The notes: generated by a model from the letters alone, not told the origin. A stretch of 64,000 bases of DNA from Endocalyx cinctus (GCA_001600455.1 BCKC01000010.1:1618556-1682555); one strand, 5' to 3'. Counted from the first letter of the stretch, positions 52,275 through 63,710 are shown. Translations and numbers: made by a program.

Positions 52275-53961
52275 ACGTTGTGATATGGGATGAAAGAAAC
52301 TGGTATATGTCCACCGAATTCGTACTTTTTCCAGATGTTTTTAAGGTGAAAAAAGGCCATGAACTAGGATATAGCCTGAGTAATGAAGAGATAAAGGGGC
52401 TTCGCAAGTTTGAACTTGGAAGCTGACTTGAAAATATTGATAGAAAATTAGACTTAGACCTAATAATAGTACTCAGGTTCGGTTTGTTCTTTGAGCTTTT
52501 TCCCCCATTACTTTAACAATTGCCCCGCGTATATGTGACTAAGAGTTTAGAGCTAGAGAGCTAGAATTAATTCAAAAGTCATTCGGGATAGTAGCACCAA
52601 TAAAGCTTCACTGATTTATCCGTCTTACGAACAGCGCCTGTAGTAGTGATTCTCCGTAATTATTACCAAACGCATAAGAAGCGAAACCTAGATTTAGTTT
52701 TATTTCCTAGAAATTAACCCTCCGCAATCATATCTTATATCATGGACGCTTAGTAACATATGGAGGGCCTCCAGGTGGTTCCAAACCAGATACACGTGTG
52801 ACGAGAACGAGAGGCGTCGAACCCGGGAGGGGTAATTTGGACCGAGTTCTGACCAACGCTTTGCGAAGGGAACCCGACTGGTTAGATTTTATTCCATAGC
52901 TTCCTTAAGATCTAGCATAGCTTGGGCAGATCCTAAAGGACGTAGGATGGTACGAGGTTGAACACCTATTACACGCTGGGAGGATATTAGCCCGTCTTAT
53001 TTATTATCACATACCGCATATTATCGGGCTCTTTACGCGAGAAAAACGACTCCGAGAAGTCCGTGTAAAGCGGTGGTCTTATCTCCCAGGCGGAATCCTG
53101 GTTCGGCTTAGCCCCCTATCAGGGATATTAGACTGGGGCATATGGTTAGCAGCGTGGCTACAGCTACCCTCCGGGTAGCCTAGGTAGAATACGTCTATAT
53201 ACACAGTAAGGAGAGGAGGCTTCCGTCTCTCATGTAAGATAGGGGGGTCAAGGATCATTAAAGTTATTTATTAGGCTCTTAAAATTATACTGCTACCCTA
53301 CTGCTAAACTCTGGCTACGTAAATGCGCGACCCTAAACTCCAACGTACCCCATTTTCTCACAGCCCCTGACAGAATATCGGCGTATTTTCGTAGAAATAG
53401 TTATAATGAAAAGCTGTTCTAGAAGCTCTGTGGGGAAAGTATTGGATCCTATCTTCAAGATATAGTAGGAAACGGGTTTACCTTACTTATTTCAAGGGCT
53501 TAAAGTAGTAATCCTAAATCTCGTTACTAACCTACCCCTGAAGTATTACTTTAGATGTTTCGAAAAAATATGTATACTTATGAGTATGTTATAATTGCAA
53601 TCAAGTTAAGGACAAGCTTTCACCGTCTTCTGAGAGATTCTAGAGCCCTTTCTAACCATCTAAACACATCAGTACATTGATCATATTGCTAAGCAGTTAG
53701 ACATAGAATACACATGTGGTTCTGGGCCGAGACCGTTTTTGCAGCGGGCAAGCCCGAATAGCTTTAGATAATTTGATCATTAGTGATATAATCATGAATA
53801 AGATAATTACATTTGCGCTTTGGATATCCACCTGGATGAACTTAGAATTTCCACCTCGGAAAAAACAACAACGCCATTCTAGAACCGTTCTATACTCTAT
53901 AACTCCCTCGCCACATACTCCTAATCATTACAAAGAAGAAGAAAAAGCCGATTTAAAAATT
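52275..53961. other. Intergenic with possible retroelement relic
   Basis: 1.7 kb without an intact gene between the Ser/Pro-rich gene and the RTA1-like gene. See the separate entry for 52890-53085. The remainder is TA-rich with many stops. Confidence 0.5.
52890..53085 (-). mobile_element. Possible decayed gypsy-type retroelement fragment
   Basis: Reading the minus strand, one frame with several stops shows YTDFSESFFS-KE, then INKTG-YPP and a FNL-x-L-like segment. Their order and spacing resemble the linker before reverse transcriptase in fungal Ty3/gypsy polyproteins. There is no intact frame, LTR pair or target-site duplication. The call rests on weak eye alignment only. Confidence 0.3.
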
Positions 53962-54899
53962 TTAACTTTCCAAGAGCTCCATTTCAGAGGTCCCTGGACG
54001 TATCTCGATGTCATCGATATACCAGATCTGGAAGATGACCATGACGGCCGTCATCAAAACAGCGTCGAAGATGTAGAGGAATTCTTCGTGAGAGATGAGA
54101 TATCCGCCGTTCCCCTGCAGATACTCGACCACGCGGAAGACGCTCCGGACCATGATCAAGCCGCTGACGACGTACAAGACGTTCAAGTGGGACCTCCACT
54201 TCACCGACTTGGCGGCCAGGTGATCCATGCTCAGAGAGCGGAGGAAGCGGGTATGGAAAACGACAGTGGTGACGATGAAGAAGCCGAAAACGGCGATCTG
54301 GACGAACAGGCCGGCGATGATGATCTTCTCGCCGATGTGGAACAGCTCGAGCGTCCCGGCCGCCTGTATGCCGCCGCCGCCGGCCTGGAGCGTGAAGGAG
54401 ACGACGTCGCTGATGACGAATACCCTCGTGACCCACTGGACGGGGACGAGGGAGAGATCTTCGGCTCGCAGGACCCGGATCAGCCGGCCGAGGATCATGT
54501 AGATGGAGGCGGCGAATAGGGCGGGCGCGACGAGGATGAGGATCGCTTGGATGACGAACCCGCCGATCGAGTATTGGTCGAAATGCGACCAGATTCGGCC
54601 GGCGTACCCGACGAGTTCGACTATAGATTTATTATTCCCTCATTAGTCTTTACCGTATTACGGAATTTAATATTCCGAGAAGAGGGAAAGAAAGAGGAGA
54701 GATTCTTACAGTAACCGCCTACGGTGAATGCGGTGAAATAGAAAGATCGGTGCCGATAAATGCGCCAGCTGTGGACCGCGGATAAAAGGGAGAATACGAC
54801 GACGAAGACGATGGCGGCGGGGAGCGAAGGCGTGTAACGGTATAATCGGAAATCGAAGCTTCCGGCCGCTGCGGCGGCATCGGCGTCTGAGCTTGACAT
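53962..54899 (-). CDS. RTA1-like seven-transmembrane protein
   Basis: Fungal lipid-translocating exporter family (RTA1/RSB1/RTM1), plasma-membrane proteins linked to resistance to toxic lipids, sterol drugs and membrane stress. Exons are 54899-54710 and 54620-53962, giving 282 aa. The N-terminal YRYTPSLPAAI is the family entry motif. Seven hydrophobic segments follow. The splice gives YFELVGYAGRIWS, the conserved FE-x-x-GY block. APALFAASIYMILGR, ISDVVSFTLQAGGGGI and FR-VEYLQG-GYL (conserved E near helix 6 loop) are diagnostic. The terminus DAVLM-...-HP/IW region is present but short. Substrate or regulation is not visible from sequence. Confidence 0.93.
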
Positions 54900-56429
54900 G
54901 GTAATTTTTTTTCTTTTTTTTTTCTTTCTCCTTATTTATATATATATATATATACGCAGTGACTAATACGGTTGATATAGGACGCGTTAAACGAGTGACG
55001 ATTATTTGTTACCGAGTTACTGATTTTCCGTGAAGAACAGAATAGTATAGTATATTAAGAACTTTTTTAATTCGGAGAAAGCCAACATATATATACTATA
55101 ATAATTACTAGCAACTCTCGACAACTTACTGCTATTATCCCTGCTATTCTACATGCGCTTCAGATCCATTTATACGAGGGGGTTCGGATCTGCTCGGGTT
55201 TCTCTCGTATTATTCGGGTGGCTCTCGTATTTCTCGGATATTTTGGAGAGATTCGGTTTTACCCGAGGAGGCAAGGAGATTATCTCCTCAGCTCAGCCCC
55301 TGTACCCAGTTAGCCAGCCAGTCTGTCGGTACAAGTACTTAAACTAGCTGCTGAGATTACCCCGTGCATAGTTGGCTACTATCAGAAATGGAATAACGTC
55401 ACTTGCAATCGAGCTTCTACATATATATATATACTATGTATCCATGGATGTAGCATCTTGGCATTTGTGTGGCTGTGATCGATTCATGATTAAAGATCTC
55501 TTCAAAGGTATACATACTCGTGTCCATATGATAAAGACTATGCCTTGACTACGATACTACTGGCCTAGTATTAATTAGGATATTATATTTATATATACCA
55601 TTAGCACTTGTTCTTGTTTAATATATTAAACAGGGTGAATTAGATGCTTCTAGTTTACTCTCTTCTAACAGTAGTTTAATGCTATACCCCAAGGACCCAA
55701 GGTTGATTTTGGTAGCTTAAGTATAGCGTACCATGTTGCACAAAGTAACCACATACAGTTCTCCGTTCATCGCTGCTATCAAATATGAATTACTGTCTAG
55801 TTACCATCCGACCAGGCCAATTGTGTATTTCTCTAGGCTTGATGAGATTTCATCCTTCATCCTCCATCGCCATCAATTCATCAAAATCCCAATTTGCACA
55901 AATAATGAGGCTATAAAGATTCAGAGGTCGTCTCGACTCTTGAGCCCCTCCGGACCCACTATGTACCTCAGGCGACTTTTTAGACCAGGATCAAACCAGT
56001 GTTCGGGTCTTCGGGTTCCACCCGAGATGCGACGAAAAACGCGAACGGCTATTCAGCCCTCCTTCTTGCGTAGGGCTATAAGGCTCAGCCTCAGTTTATA
56101 TGCACCCTTAAAATTAAACGTTAGGCGCGGCATTTACCGCGTACGAATAATTCGGGTTGTCGGTTATCGTATATTATGTCCTGGCTGTTGATGGAAAGTG
56201 TATATTATAACAGCATGGGCCAATATTTACTCCATTCTCGTGATAGTTCTCCCCCTCCTTCCTATACTCCTATCCACCGACAGAGCTGCAGTCTCCTGAT
56301 TATATAAATCGCTTCGTCGGTTACAATCTCATTTACTTTAACCATTTCTGCACTGTTATAGTACTTCACTGCAACATGCACCCCTAAAATAACCCTGTCC
56401 ATACACCCTTCAAGATCGCTACCTAAAAT
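54900..56429. other. Intergenic
   Basis: 1.5 kb. It starts with C/T-rich and (TA)n sequence at the RTA1-like promoter (54934-54953). A 152-codon + strand frame at 55733-56191 has no recognisable features and a composition like its flanks, so it is not called. Short CTCGTATT-type repeats lie near 55200-55240. Confidence 0.5.
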
Positions 56430-57287
56430 CTATTTCTCTATTGGTGTAACCTCTTTATCAATGTTGTTAAAAACACTTAGCAAGGTTTTACACTGGTCTT
56501 TCCTGAGCTTAGGCATCTCTTTAGGATATTGGATGACCTGCTTTACACCCATCACTGCTGGTCTAGGTTCTCCAAACGACACATAGCTTGCACCTTCCTC
56601 GATAAGTCGCTCGAGAGTTCTAATCTTACTTTCCATAAGTTCTAGGTTCTCCCAGAGCCTTGATATGACCTCGAATCTAGAGACGGTCCGTTTTAGGGCT
56701 ACGTCGAAAATGTCTTGCACTTTATCGATGTAGAATGCCGTGGGTTGTACAGTACCTAAACCCAGGGCTACAATTCAGCCAGATCTTCGTATATCTTGAT
56801 TTGATTGTAATGTGCTTTTCAGACTGTGACCTTCGTAGGTGATGAAATGATGTCTGTAAAATGGAGGCCATCCCGCGATAATACGCTCTGCTTCATGCTT
56901 TGTAGAAGGTACTATCGATTCTGTGTCTCCAACCCTGGTGATGAAGCCCTCTTTTACTTTTTTAAACTCGAAAAAATTAGCATCGTGAGTGTCGGAAATG
57001 GTGGATCCGAAGCTGTCGATGTCCGCCGTCATTAAGAGATACGTCAAGAGGGCTTTGTAGTTCGTCTTTACATAGACTTTTGTGTAGGGTAGACCTCTGG
57101 GCTTTCTGACCTTCGAAATAAAACCCGATCGGCCAGTCATTAGCGTTTTGAAGGTGGTTTGACCCAAAGTCCAGCAATGTAGTCGGTAGTGCTCGTTCTC
57201 GTAAGTGCAAACGACTTTGATGTCCCCTTGAAGCGCTTCATGGATGGGGTTTGATAGTGAGTATTCAACATTGCGCCACTCGATCAT
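56430..57287 (-). CDS. Orphan protein; in-frame stop or weak intron
   Basis: I do not recognise this protein. The frame from ATG at 57287 runs to TGA at 56775-56777, then continues open in the same frame to 56430. An intron 56830-56768 (63 nt, donor GTCACA, acceptor GTAG, CTGAAT branch-like site) would remove the stop and give 264 aa. Its donor is weak, so a nonsense mutation is equally possible. The N-terminal part is soluble and mixed alpha/beta in look (YENEHYRLHCW, MTADIDSFG). The C-terminal 100 residues are charged and helical (LELMESKIRTLERLIEEG) and could form a coiled coil. It lies just outside one arm of the inverted repeat. Confidence 0.5.
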
Positions 57288-58173
57288 GTCACACTGGAAG
57301 GAGTTGTAAAATAAAGACCCAACAAAGCGGAAAATCTAGTCGATCCCTTGTAAGGCTTTACAATAGGTTCCCATAGGTTCCCACAACGCTCCCGTAAGGG
57401 CTTAACAAATCTTATACGTTGTAAAAGATTGTTGTGATATAGGTTTCTTTTGGAGTATTAAATAACATAAATTAATGCTTAAGGAGGGAAGTTTCTCCAA
57501 CTATGAGAGTATGTTACGAGGGGGCCCCTAAGTAGGTCTGAACTAGCCCTGATTCAATCCTAGTTCCAGTTCACTGCCTAGGCCCTTACAGCGATGATAT
57601 ATGAATGATTCTGTTGTCACACCCGAAAGTTGCCCTTACTCACCCTGGGGAGTATCAAGAAGTTGATACTACCCTGCCAAGCCTACGCTGATACCCCTAC
57701 CAACTATTTGGATAATTACCCCTGCGAGCTATAATGTGCCAATGGCCTGGTCTCCCTTAAAGTGGGGGAACAACAAGAATATATTAATTGCATAATAAGC
57801 CACCAATTCTATCTCTGCGTGAACGCATAGCATGATTTGTCGATTGGAAAACGCAACTCTACGATCCCCTATGTTCCATTTCTCCAATACGTAGCTCAAA
57901 CGATTTGGGGGCAAGTTTTATCTTTCTTCAACGATTCACCGGTACATAATTCGAATCCGCGTATCTCTTCAGTCAGCCTGCTGCTGGTGAAACCCGTGTT
58001 ACCCCATCTATGACGCACGTTGAATCCCATAAAGCGGCATATGGGTAGTTGTACTCGCAATGACCCGGCGGTATTTTAATCATTAATATACATTCTTAGA
58101 TGTTGGCCGTCCCAATACCCCAAGTTCCCTGTGTCTAGTTCTCCACTCTGTTTTTTTGATAAGCCCTTTCAAA
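57288..58173. other. Intergenic containing repeat copy A
   Basis: Holds the ~170-bp repeat described separately and an adjacent CCCATAGGTT/CCCATAGGTT duplication at about 57370-57382. No gene is seen. Confidence 0.5.
57419..57588 (+). repeat. Dispersed repeat, copy A
   Basis: About 170 bases sharing the order GTAAnAGATTG, GGTTTCTTTTGGAGTATT, TTAAGGAGGGAAGTTTCT, GGGGCCCCTAAGTAGG, AACTAGCCCTGATT and GCCTAGGCCCTTA with copy C in reverse orientation at 60817-60984. By eye similarity is roughly 80-85 percent. Confidence 0.85.
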
Positions 58174-60065
58174 ATGCTAGAATATTTACGCCTTTTGGTA
58201 TACCATGGATATATATGTGCTATGATCATGTCGGTGACCTCTACAACAATTCAACTACAATGGAGCACCGATCCAACATTTGGTTATGCGTTTCCCCCAA
58301 GCATGGCCACCGTGGCCCTCGATGGACCGTGGCAAGCAGTCCGATTTCTTATTAATAATGTACGTAGATACTCCAGGGGGTGGATAGTTGTAATTAACTC
58401 TTATCAAGAATCGTTTTTCCCAATCTACTTACCACTGCTATTTTTGTGTAGAGGGTCGAGGTCTTGGGATGGCCAAGTTTTAGCTCGTGGTCAACCATTT
58501 ACCCCAAAACGCTTACGACTTCCGTAAACTTAGGCATCAACTCTACACAATGGATGGGTATAAATGGCGGATCAGATGATTTCGGTACAACAAACCAGAT
58601 ACAGCCAGAAGAATGCTGGGGAAATTCAACCGCGTTGAGGGTAACCATGTACAAGAAGGGCGTCGTATATAACCAGACAGTTGATGCCAAAGGCGAAATA
58701 GGCTTTCAAGACCCATGCTTGATATACTTACCTGACGGCCGCACTTATCCCTCTTCAATCGGAAATTTAGGGTTTGGAGGGAGCCTTTACATTAATGATG
58801 TCTTCAGTCCGGATCATCAAGCCGAAACGACGATACTGACCCAGCTTAGGAGATCGAATAGCATTTCTTCAAATTCTTTTGGATTACACATGGGTAGTGT
58901 TGCCTTCAATCAGTCAGGGTCAATGGTCCTAGGTGGCTACGATCGAAACAGAGTCCTCGGACCTGTCGATATCCTAAATTTCTACAATTCCTTCCCTTAC
59001 GCATTCCTCGAAGATATCACCCTGGGGGTGGAACTCGGCGCTTCGCCATTTGCCAATACTAGTGTTGGAAGCATATTCCAAGGAACGCGGGGCCCGGGAG
59101 ATTTTGTTGCTGGTAGGGGTGGTGGTCCAAACGAAATTGCGGTTCAGATAAACCCAGCGGTCCCGTACATCTATTTACCTCCCGGCCCTTGCGAGACCGC
59201 GGCCGACAATCTACCAGTTACCTGGAATAGGAGTCTGGGGCTATATACGTGGAACATTGGTGATCCTGCCTTTGAAAGAATCGTATCAGCGTCGGCATAT
59301 ATGGGATTTCACCTGGTGGACAGGAATAGAATGCGATATACCATCAAGGTTCCATTCCGTTTACTAAATTTAACATTAACGCCCCCGATTGTTGACGAGC
59401 CGACGGCGTACTTCCCTTGCAAACCCCACGAGATAGATACCAATGTCTGGACCGACAATTTAGCATATAACGAGGGTCTCTGGCAGGTCGGTCGCGCTTT
59501 TCTCCAGGCTGCGTTCACGGGCGCCAACTACGAGCAAGCGACGGCATTTCTTGCGCAAGCCCCTGGGCCGGCCGGCGACGGCAGCTTGTTGAGAGATATA
59601 AGCCCGGATGCCTCAACAATTGAGTCGACCTCGATTGATTGGTTTCAAAGATCTTGGGAGCCTTACTGGAATGTCCTCGGAGAAGAGGAATCTGGGTCCC
59701 CAGCAGAGAATGGGACAAGTAACTCACAGGAGCCCCCAGGGACCAATGCTCGTGTGATTGGGGGTGCCGTAGGCGGATCGGTCGGCGCTGTCGCAATTAT
59801 TATTGTTGCCGGTTTCGTGTGGTACCGAAGGAGAAAAGGCATTTCCACGGCTATCATTCATCGGACGAAGGTGGCAGATAGGCTCGAACAGACGTATATA
59901 GGCCTGTCGGAACTGGGGGATGCGTTGCCTCATCAAATGTCAGCCGACAGTAATCCAGTTGAATTAGGCGAAGGGCTGTCTCATGAACTAGCTGTTCAAG
60001 ATACCCTAACCCACTCCGCAACCACTAGGACAGATACTCGTCATCTTCATGAGTTAGATGGTTGA
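58174..60065 (+). CDS. Membrane-anchored pepsin-fold (A1-like) protein, apparently non-catalytic
   Basis: Looks like an A1 aspartic-peptidase-fold ectodomain with one C-terminal membrane helix. Exons are 58174-58359 and 58452-60065, giving 599 aa. The start ATG at 58174 is followed by a hydrophobic stretch compatible with a signal sequence. Pepsin-like landmarks include FGLHMGS, GSMVLGGYDRNRV and a central ITLGVELG strand pair. The places expected for the D[ST]G motifs read otherwise; in the C-lobe the motif position carries NPAVPYIYLP. No DTG or DSG triplet occurs. A GGAVGGSVGAVAIIIVAGFVW helix (about residue 495) and RRRK stop-transfer precede a ~90-residue cytosolic tail. Many N-x-S/T sites suggest glycosylation. 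Probably a pseudoprotease; sensing or adhesion roles are speculative. Confidence 0.7.
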
Positions 60066-60180
60066 TATTAAGTTACGATACAATACGATTTACAGGTCAT
60101 GGCATCGCCAAAAAGCTATTAGGAGCGTTGGGAAGATCGTTGAAAAGGGGTATTATAATGCTTTGCAAACCCCTCCTAAC

Positions 60181-60281
60181 TTGTAAGAGATTGGTGTGAG
60201 ATAGGTTCCTTTTGGAGTATTGAATAATATAGATTAATGCTTAAGGAGGGAAGTTTCTCCAACTGTTAGAATATGCTATGA
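60181..60281 (+). repeat. Dispersed repeat, partial copy B
   Basis: Matches the first ~100 bases of copy A in the same orientation (GTAAGAGATTGGT, GGAGTATTGAATAAT, TTAAGGAGGGAAGTTTCTCC) and stops at ATATGCTATGA, before the GGCCCCTAAG half. Confidence 0.85.
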
Positions 60282-60816
60282 CAGTAGGGTTGACCATTTC
60301 TAAGACTATTCGGAAACTCCAATTTCAATATATATACCAATACCCCGGCGTAAATAGGTATACCTTATAATGCCTGAGTTTACGAAGGGTCTTCTACACG
60401 CCTCTACGGAACCATCTTTAAAAACCCCTATCGTTTTTTTATCTTAGTACTTTCTTTTCTTCTTCAACTTTAGGATCTTCGATAAATATACTGATTACTT
60501 TGAGCATTTGCCTTGATATATCGTATGTGCCATCACAATTCTTAATACATATATCACATATTATTGATATTCTAATATGATTCGGATGATAAGTCAATCT
60601 CTAATTTGATGTCTTATTTCTTTTTGATAATCGTAGGGTTGATAATTAGTTATAGCTTTAGTGCCGGGTTCCATTTATTTGTTATTTTTAAACTTGATCC
60701 TGTAATGTGATTGGTCCAATTTCAGCCAGATTTTTGAGTGGTTGTTAAATTATTTGGTGATATATCGCATTTATGTTTATTTATATGTGAAAATATTTCC
60801 CCTTCTTGTTGTTTTA

Positions 60817-60984
60817 TAAGGGCCTAGGCAATGAACTAGAACTCGGATTAAATCAGGGCTAGTTTCAAGCCTACTTAGGGGCCTTCTCATAGCATATTCT
60901 GATAGCTAGAAACTTCCCTCCTTAAGTATTAATCTATGTTATTAAATACTCTAGAAGAAACCTATCCCAAACCAATCTCTTACA
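60817..60984 (-). repeat. Dispersed repeat, copy C (inverted to A)
   Basis: The reverse complement of this stretch follows copy A over its full length. A and C face each other across about 3.2 kb that includes the pepsin-fold gene. Confidence 0.85.
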
Positions 60985-61122
60985 TTATATATGTTACGCG
61001 TAACCATATTATAATGGTCATCTCTGCGCAATAGAACCGTTTATGCCTTCCCCGTTTTGAAAAATACCAAACAAGTAACAAAATAAACCTCACTGTATAA
61101 AGTATTACCTACCACTATCACG

Positions 61123-62010
61123 ATGTCTTCAACCTTGGTCTCCTCTATTCCCGACCTTTTGGCCTGCCTAGTCTCCATTCCGCCGTCTAGCACGCTCTAT
61201 CTGGACCTCGAGGGTCAGACTCTAAGCCGTAATGGAACCATCGAGATCATGACCATACTCATCCATCCGACAGAAGTCACAAGCGTCATCGACGTAAAAA
61301 CTCTGGGGAAATCCGTGTTTACTACGCCTACATCCCACGGAATGACCCTGAAGGGGATCCTCCAGGACGCCAATATTCCCAAATGCTTCTGGGACGTACG
61401 AAACGACGCTGATGCCCTCTGGGCCCACTATCAGGTCCGCCTCGCCGGCGTTATCGATGTACAGCTCCTCGAGAATGCCTCTCGCACCAGCGACAAGACA
61501 TATCTACACGGACTGGACAAGTGCGTCCAGAGGGATCTGAAGCTAAAGTTTATGGATATCAATCGCTGGCTCAAGACGAAAAAGGATGTGCGAGCCCTCA
61601 TGCCCAACGCTGTCTTCGCCCGCCGCCCCTTGGACAAGAAGACGCTGCAGTACTGCGTTAATGATGTCGTGCACCTGCCCGCGCTGCGTGATACCTACAA
61701 CAAGCGTCTTAACAAGGAATGGATGCAGAAAGTTGTGGAGGAGAGCGCCCGTCGCGTTACCGATGCCTATAGCCCCGAGTACCAGCCTCAGTCTGAGCAG
61801 AAAAAGTTTGGTCCTTGGAGCTCGGGACAGAAGTCGCAGGGGCTGACTCTAGATGAATGGATCGAAAATTGGGAGGATGAACGGATGGATGAATTGGAAC
61901 GTGAAATGATTGGGTATTACGACTATGAAGACGACCACTACTCGGACTATTGTTTAAACTCACGAGATGCAGCGTGGGATGACACGTTTGAAAGTTGCTG
62001 GGATAAATGA
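61123..62010 (+). CDS. DEDDy-type 3'-5' exonuclease domain protein
   Basis: RNase D/WRN-like 3'-5' exonuclease fold, related by domain to fungal proteins annotated as 3'-5' exonuclease domain-containing. Single exon, 295 aa. Acidic active-site residues can be placed: D28 and E30 in YLDLEG (Exo I), D95 or D97 in WDVRNDADAL (Exo II), and Y177-x3-D181 in YCVNDVVHL (Exo III), so all four appear intact. After the domain, the last 80 residues are acidic and rich in Glu/Asp/Tyr with a DEWIENWEDERMDELE stretch. The start ATG follows a short AT-rich leader. Nucleic-acid target is unknown. Confidence 0.9.
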   Translation: MSSTLVSSIPDLLACLVSIPPSSTLYLDLEGQTLSRNGTIEIMTILIHPTEVTSVIDVKTLGKSVFTTPTSHGMTLKGILQDANIPKCFWDVRNDADALWAHYQVRLAGVIDVQLLENASRTSDKTYLHGLDKCVQRDLKLKFMDINRWLKTKKDVRALMPNAVFARRPLDKKTLQYCVNDVVHLPALRDTYNKRLNKEWMQKVVEESARRVTDAYSPEYQPQSEQKKFGPWSSGQKSQGLTLDEWIENWEDERMDELEREMIGYYDYEDDHYSDYCLNSRDAAWDDTFESCWDK

Positions 62011-62927
62011 ACTGAAAATGAATTCTTCAATGGGATATACTATCCGGTTGTTTCATGCATGACCTAACGTGTCTATAATCATTTCAAGATGCTAGGAGCC
62101 ACTGGTATACGTAGAATAAATAATAAATCATCATCATAAAACATGCACGCATCATAACCCAACAGCATGCTATTATGCACCATTTATAATTATACCTCTC
62201 CCATTCGAATCACATTAGAAATTATGCAAGTTTAGTCATGTTTATTTACGCAAAAGGCCCAGATGATCTAGAGAGCCGGAGAGCCTCGCTACTTCGAATA
62301 GTTGGGATTCTCATGATATTAGCGATGTAAAATCAAAATCACGACGAAGAAGAGTCGTGGTTGTGGTTGACCCGGCTCCGGCAACCTACTCATCTTTGCC
62401 GAACTTTTTAGTACCACGAATTCATATTTGAGATACCAAGATAACAGAAGGAATATATACAAATCTGTTAGCTTATTGCCACTTTGGACAACATGATCTG
62501 ATTCGCGAGGCTTGCAGATCTCTTGCGCAGCGCTGTCTTTCCTGTCGAGTAAATCAATAATTAAGGGGGTCTTCGGCTCGTTGCTCTGGTCTAGATAAAT
62601 AGTAGCTGATTTGGTCTCGCTAATTAGCAAATGAGCAGCTCGGCCGTCCGCCCCAACTGTCTGTATTGACGATTAATCAATCTTGATTGGCGTCGGTAAA
62701 TGTTGGGCGTTACTTGCGATACATTGGGGTTTGGAGATGACCTGATATTAGACCGAAATATTACGACTTATGATTGACTGTGGATCTTGCTAACATACAT
62801 TTACTCACCCTCTTTTTCTCTCCCTTTTTCGTTGATGCCATGGTCATTATGAAGAGTTCCCATGTTGGAGAATTAATTTAATATTGCCGTCGTGGAATTT
62901 TTATGCTGATCTAATCGTTCGTCGAAG
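62011..62927. other. Intergenic, exonuclease to tail-anchored orphan
   Basis: About 0.9 kb, AT-rich. The minus-strand frame at 62319-62630 has no family features and is not called. Confidence 0.55.
62115..62120 (+). terminator. Candidate polyadenylation signal of the exonuclease gene
   Basis: AATAAA about 105 bases past the stop, followed by a second AATAAA four bases on. Confidence 0.45.
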
Positions 62928-63710
62928 ATGCCTGGTGTGATTCTGGAGCCGCTTGCTGGCTGCATCAAATGGCTGCCACCCAAGAAAGAGCTTATCACGA
63001 GTGAACCTGATATTAGAGATGGCTGTTTCAATCACCCTGTGGTCATCCTTTCCACTACGCCTCGAGTAGCAAAAGTGGATATTCTCGTTGTGAGTATTAA
63101 TTATCCCCGGACATCCCTCGAGAGTCATTTCGTTGAGCTAACGTGGCTAACTCAGATCACCTCCTTCGGTGGCCTCGATATTGAAGCGAAGTACCCACGC
63201 CAACAAGCAGCGAGGCACGACCATCTTCCCATTGCCCCCAGCAAAGCGCATCCTGATACCGGGAATCTACTAGAGCTCAAAGATCCCTCGAATGAGTTGC
63301 GAAAAAAATCATACGTGAATACAAGGGACAAACTTACGGTTCGGCTAGCTTCACTAAGGCCGTACAATCGCTTCGGCCCAGAGATTTTCCTCTCCAAACG
63401 GTCGTATAACGTCCTCGTCAATCACATCCAATACACCGAGCCGCCGCCCGTGCCTTCTATTAATGCACCTCTGATCTATACCCGGGATGAGCGTCGTCCT
63501 CGTTCTTACGGGACTCAATCTGTACTACCAGTGACACATCCAATCCAATCAGGATCTGGCAGTCGATCATCAGGTTCGGGTTCGGGGTCTGGCGGAAATA
63601 CTTGTCTCCCAGAGTGGGTCGCGATCGTATCTACCCTTTCGCTAGTATCGTATGGACTGTATTTGGGTGGACGTTGGATTATCGCCCATGTCGGGGGCTG
63701 GATTGGATGA
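62928..63710 (+). CDS. Fungal protein of unknown function, C-terminal membrane helix
   Basis: I recognise a pattern seen in many uncharacterised fungal proteins but no function. Exons are 62928-63089 and 63156-63710, giving 238 aa. The 66-nt intron has GTGAGT, a GCTAAC branch site and CAG. It is a multiple of three and contains no stop, so read-through would add 22 residues. Splicing is preferred because it joins VDILVITSFGGLDIEAKYP smoothly. The N-terminal half has CFNHPVVIL and HPDTG, then KSYVNT and an LSKRSY-x-VL block. A Ser/Gly repeat linker leads to one hydrophobic segment (VAIVSTLSLVSYGLYLGG) at the extreme C-terminus, consistent with tail anchoring. Confidence 0.72.
   Translation: MPGVILEPLAGCIKWLPPKKELITSEPDIRDGCFNHPVVILSTTPRVAKVDILVVSINYPRTSLESHFVELTWLTQITSFGGLDIEAKYPRQQAARHDHLPIAPSKAHPDTGNLLELKDPSNELRKKSYVNTRDKLTVRLASLRPYNRFGPEIFLSKRSYNVLVNHIQYTEPPPVPSINAPLIYTRDERRPRSYGTQSVLPVTHPIQSGSGSRSSGSGSGSGGNTCLPEWVAIVSTLSLVSYGLYLGGRWIIAHVGGWIG

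Larger units (their letters stand above)
60066..61122. other. Intergenic containing repeat copies B and C
   Basis: AT-rich spacer of about 1.06 kb between the pepsin-fold gene and the exonuclease gene. No gene is seen. Confidence 0.55.

Noticed and set aside
53716..54519. 267-codon + strand frame
   Set aside because: Overlaps the RTA1-like gene in antisense; the acidic composition reflects reversed hydrophobic codons.
55733..56191. 152-codon + strand frame
   Set aside because: No recognisable motif and composition like flanks; kept only as a remark because a lineage-specific gene cannot be excluded.
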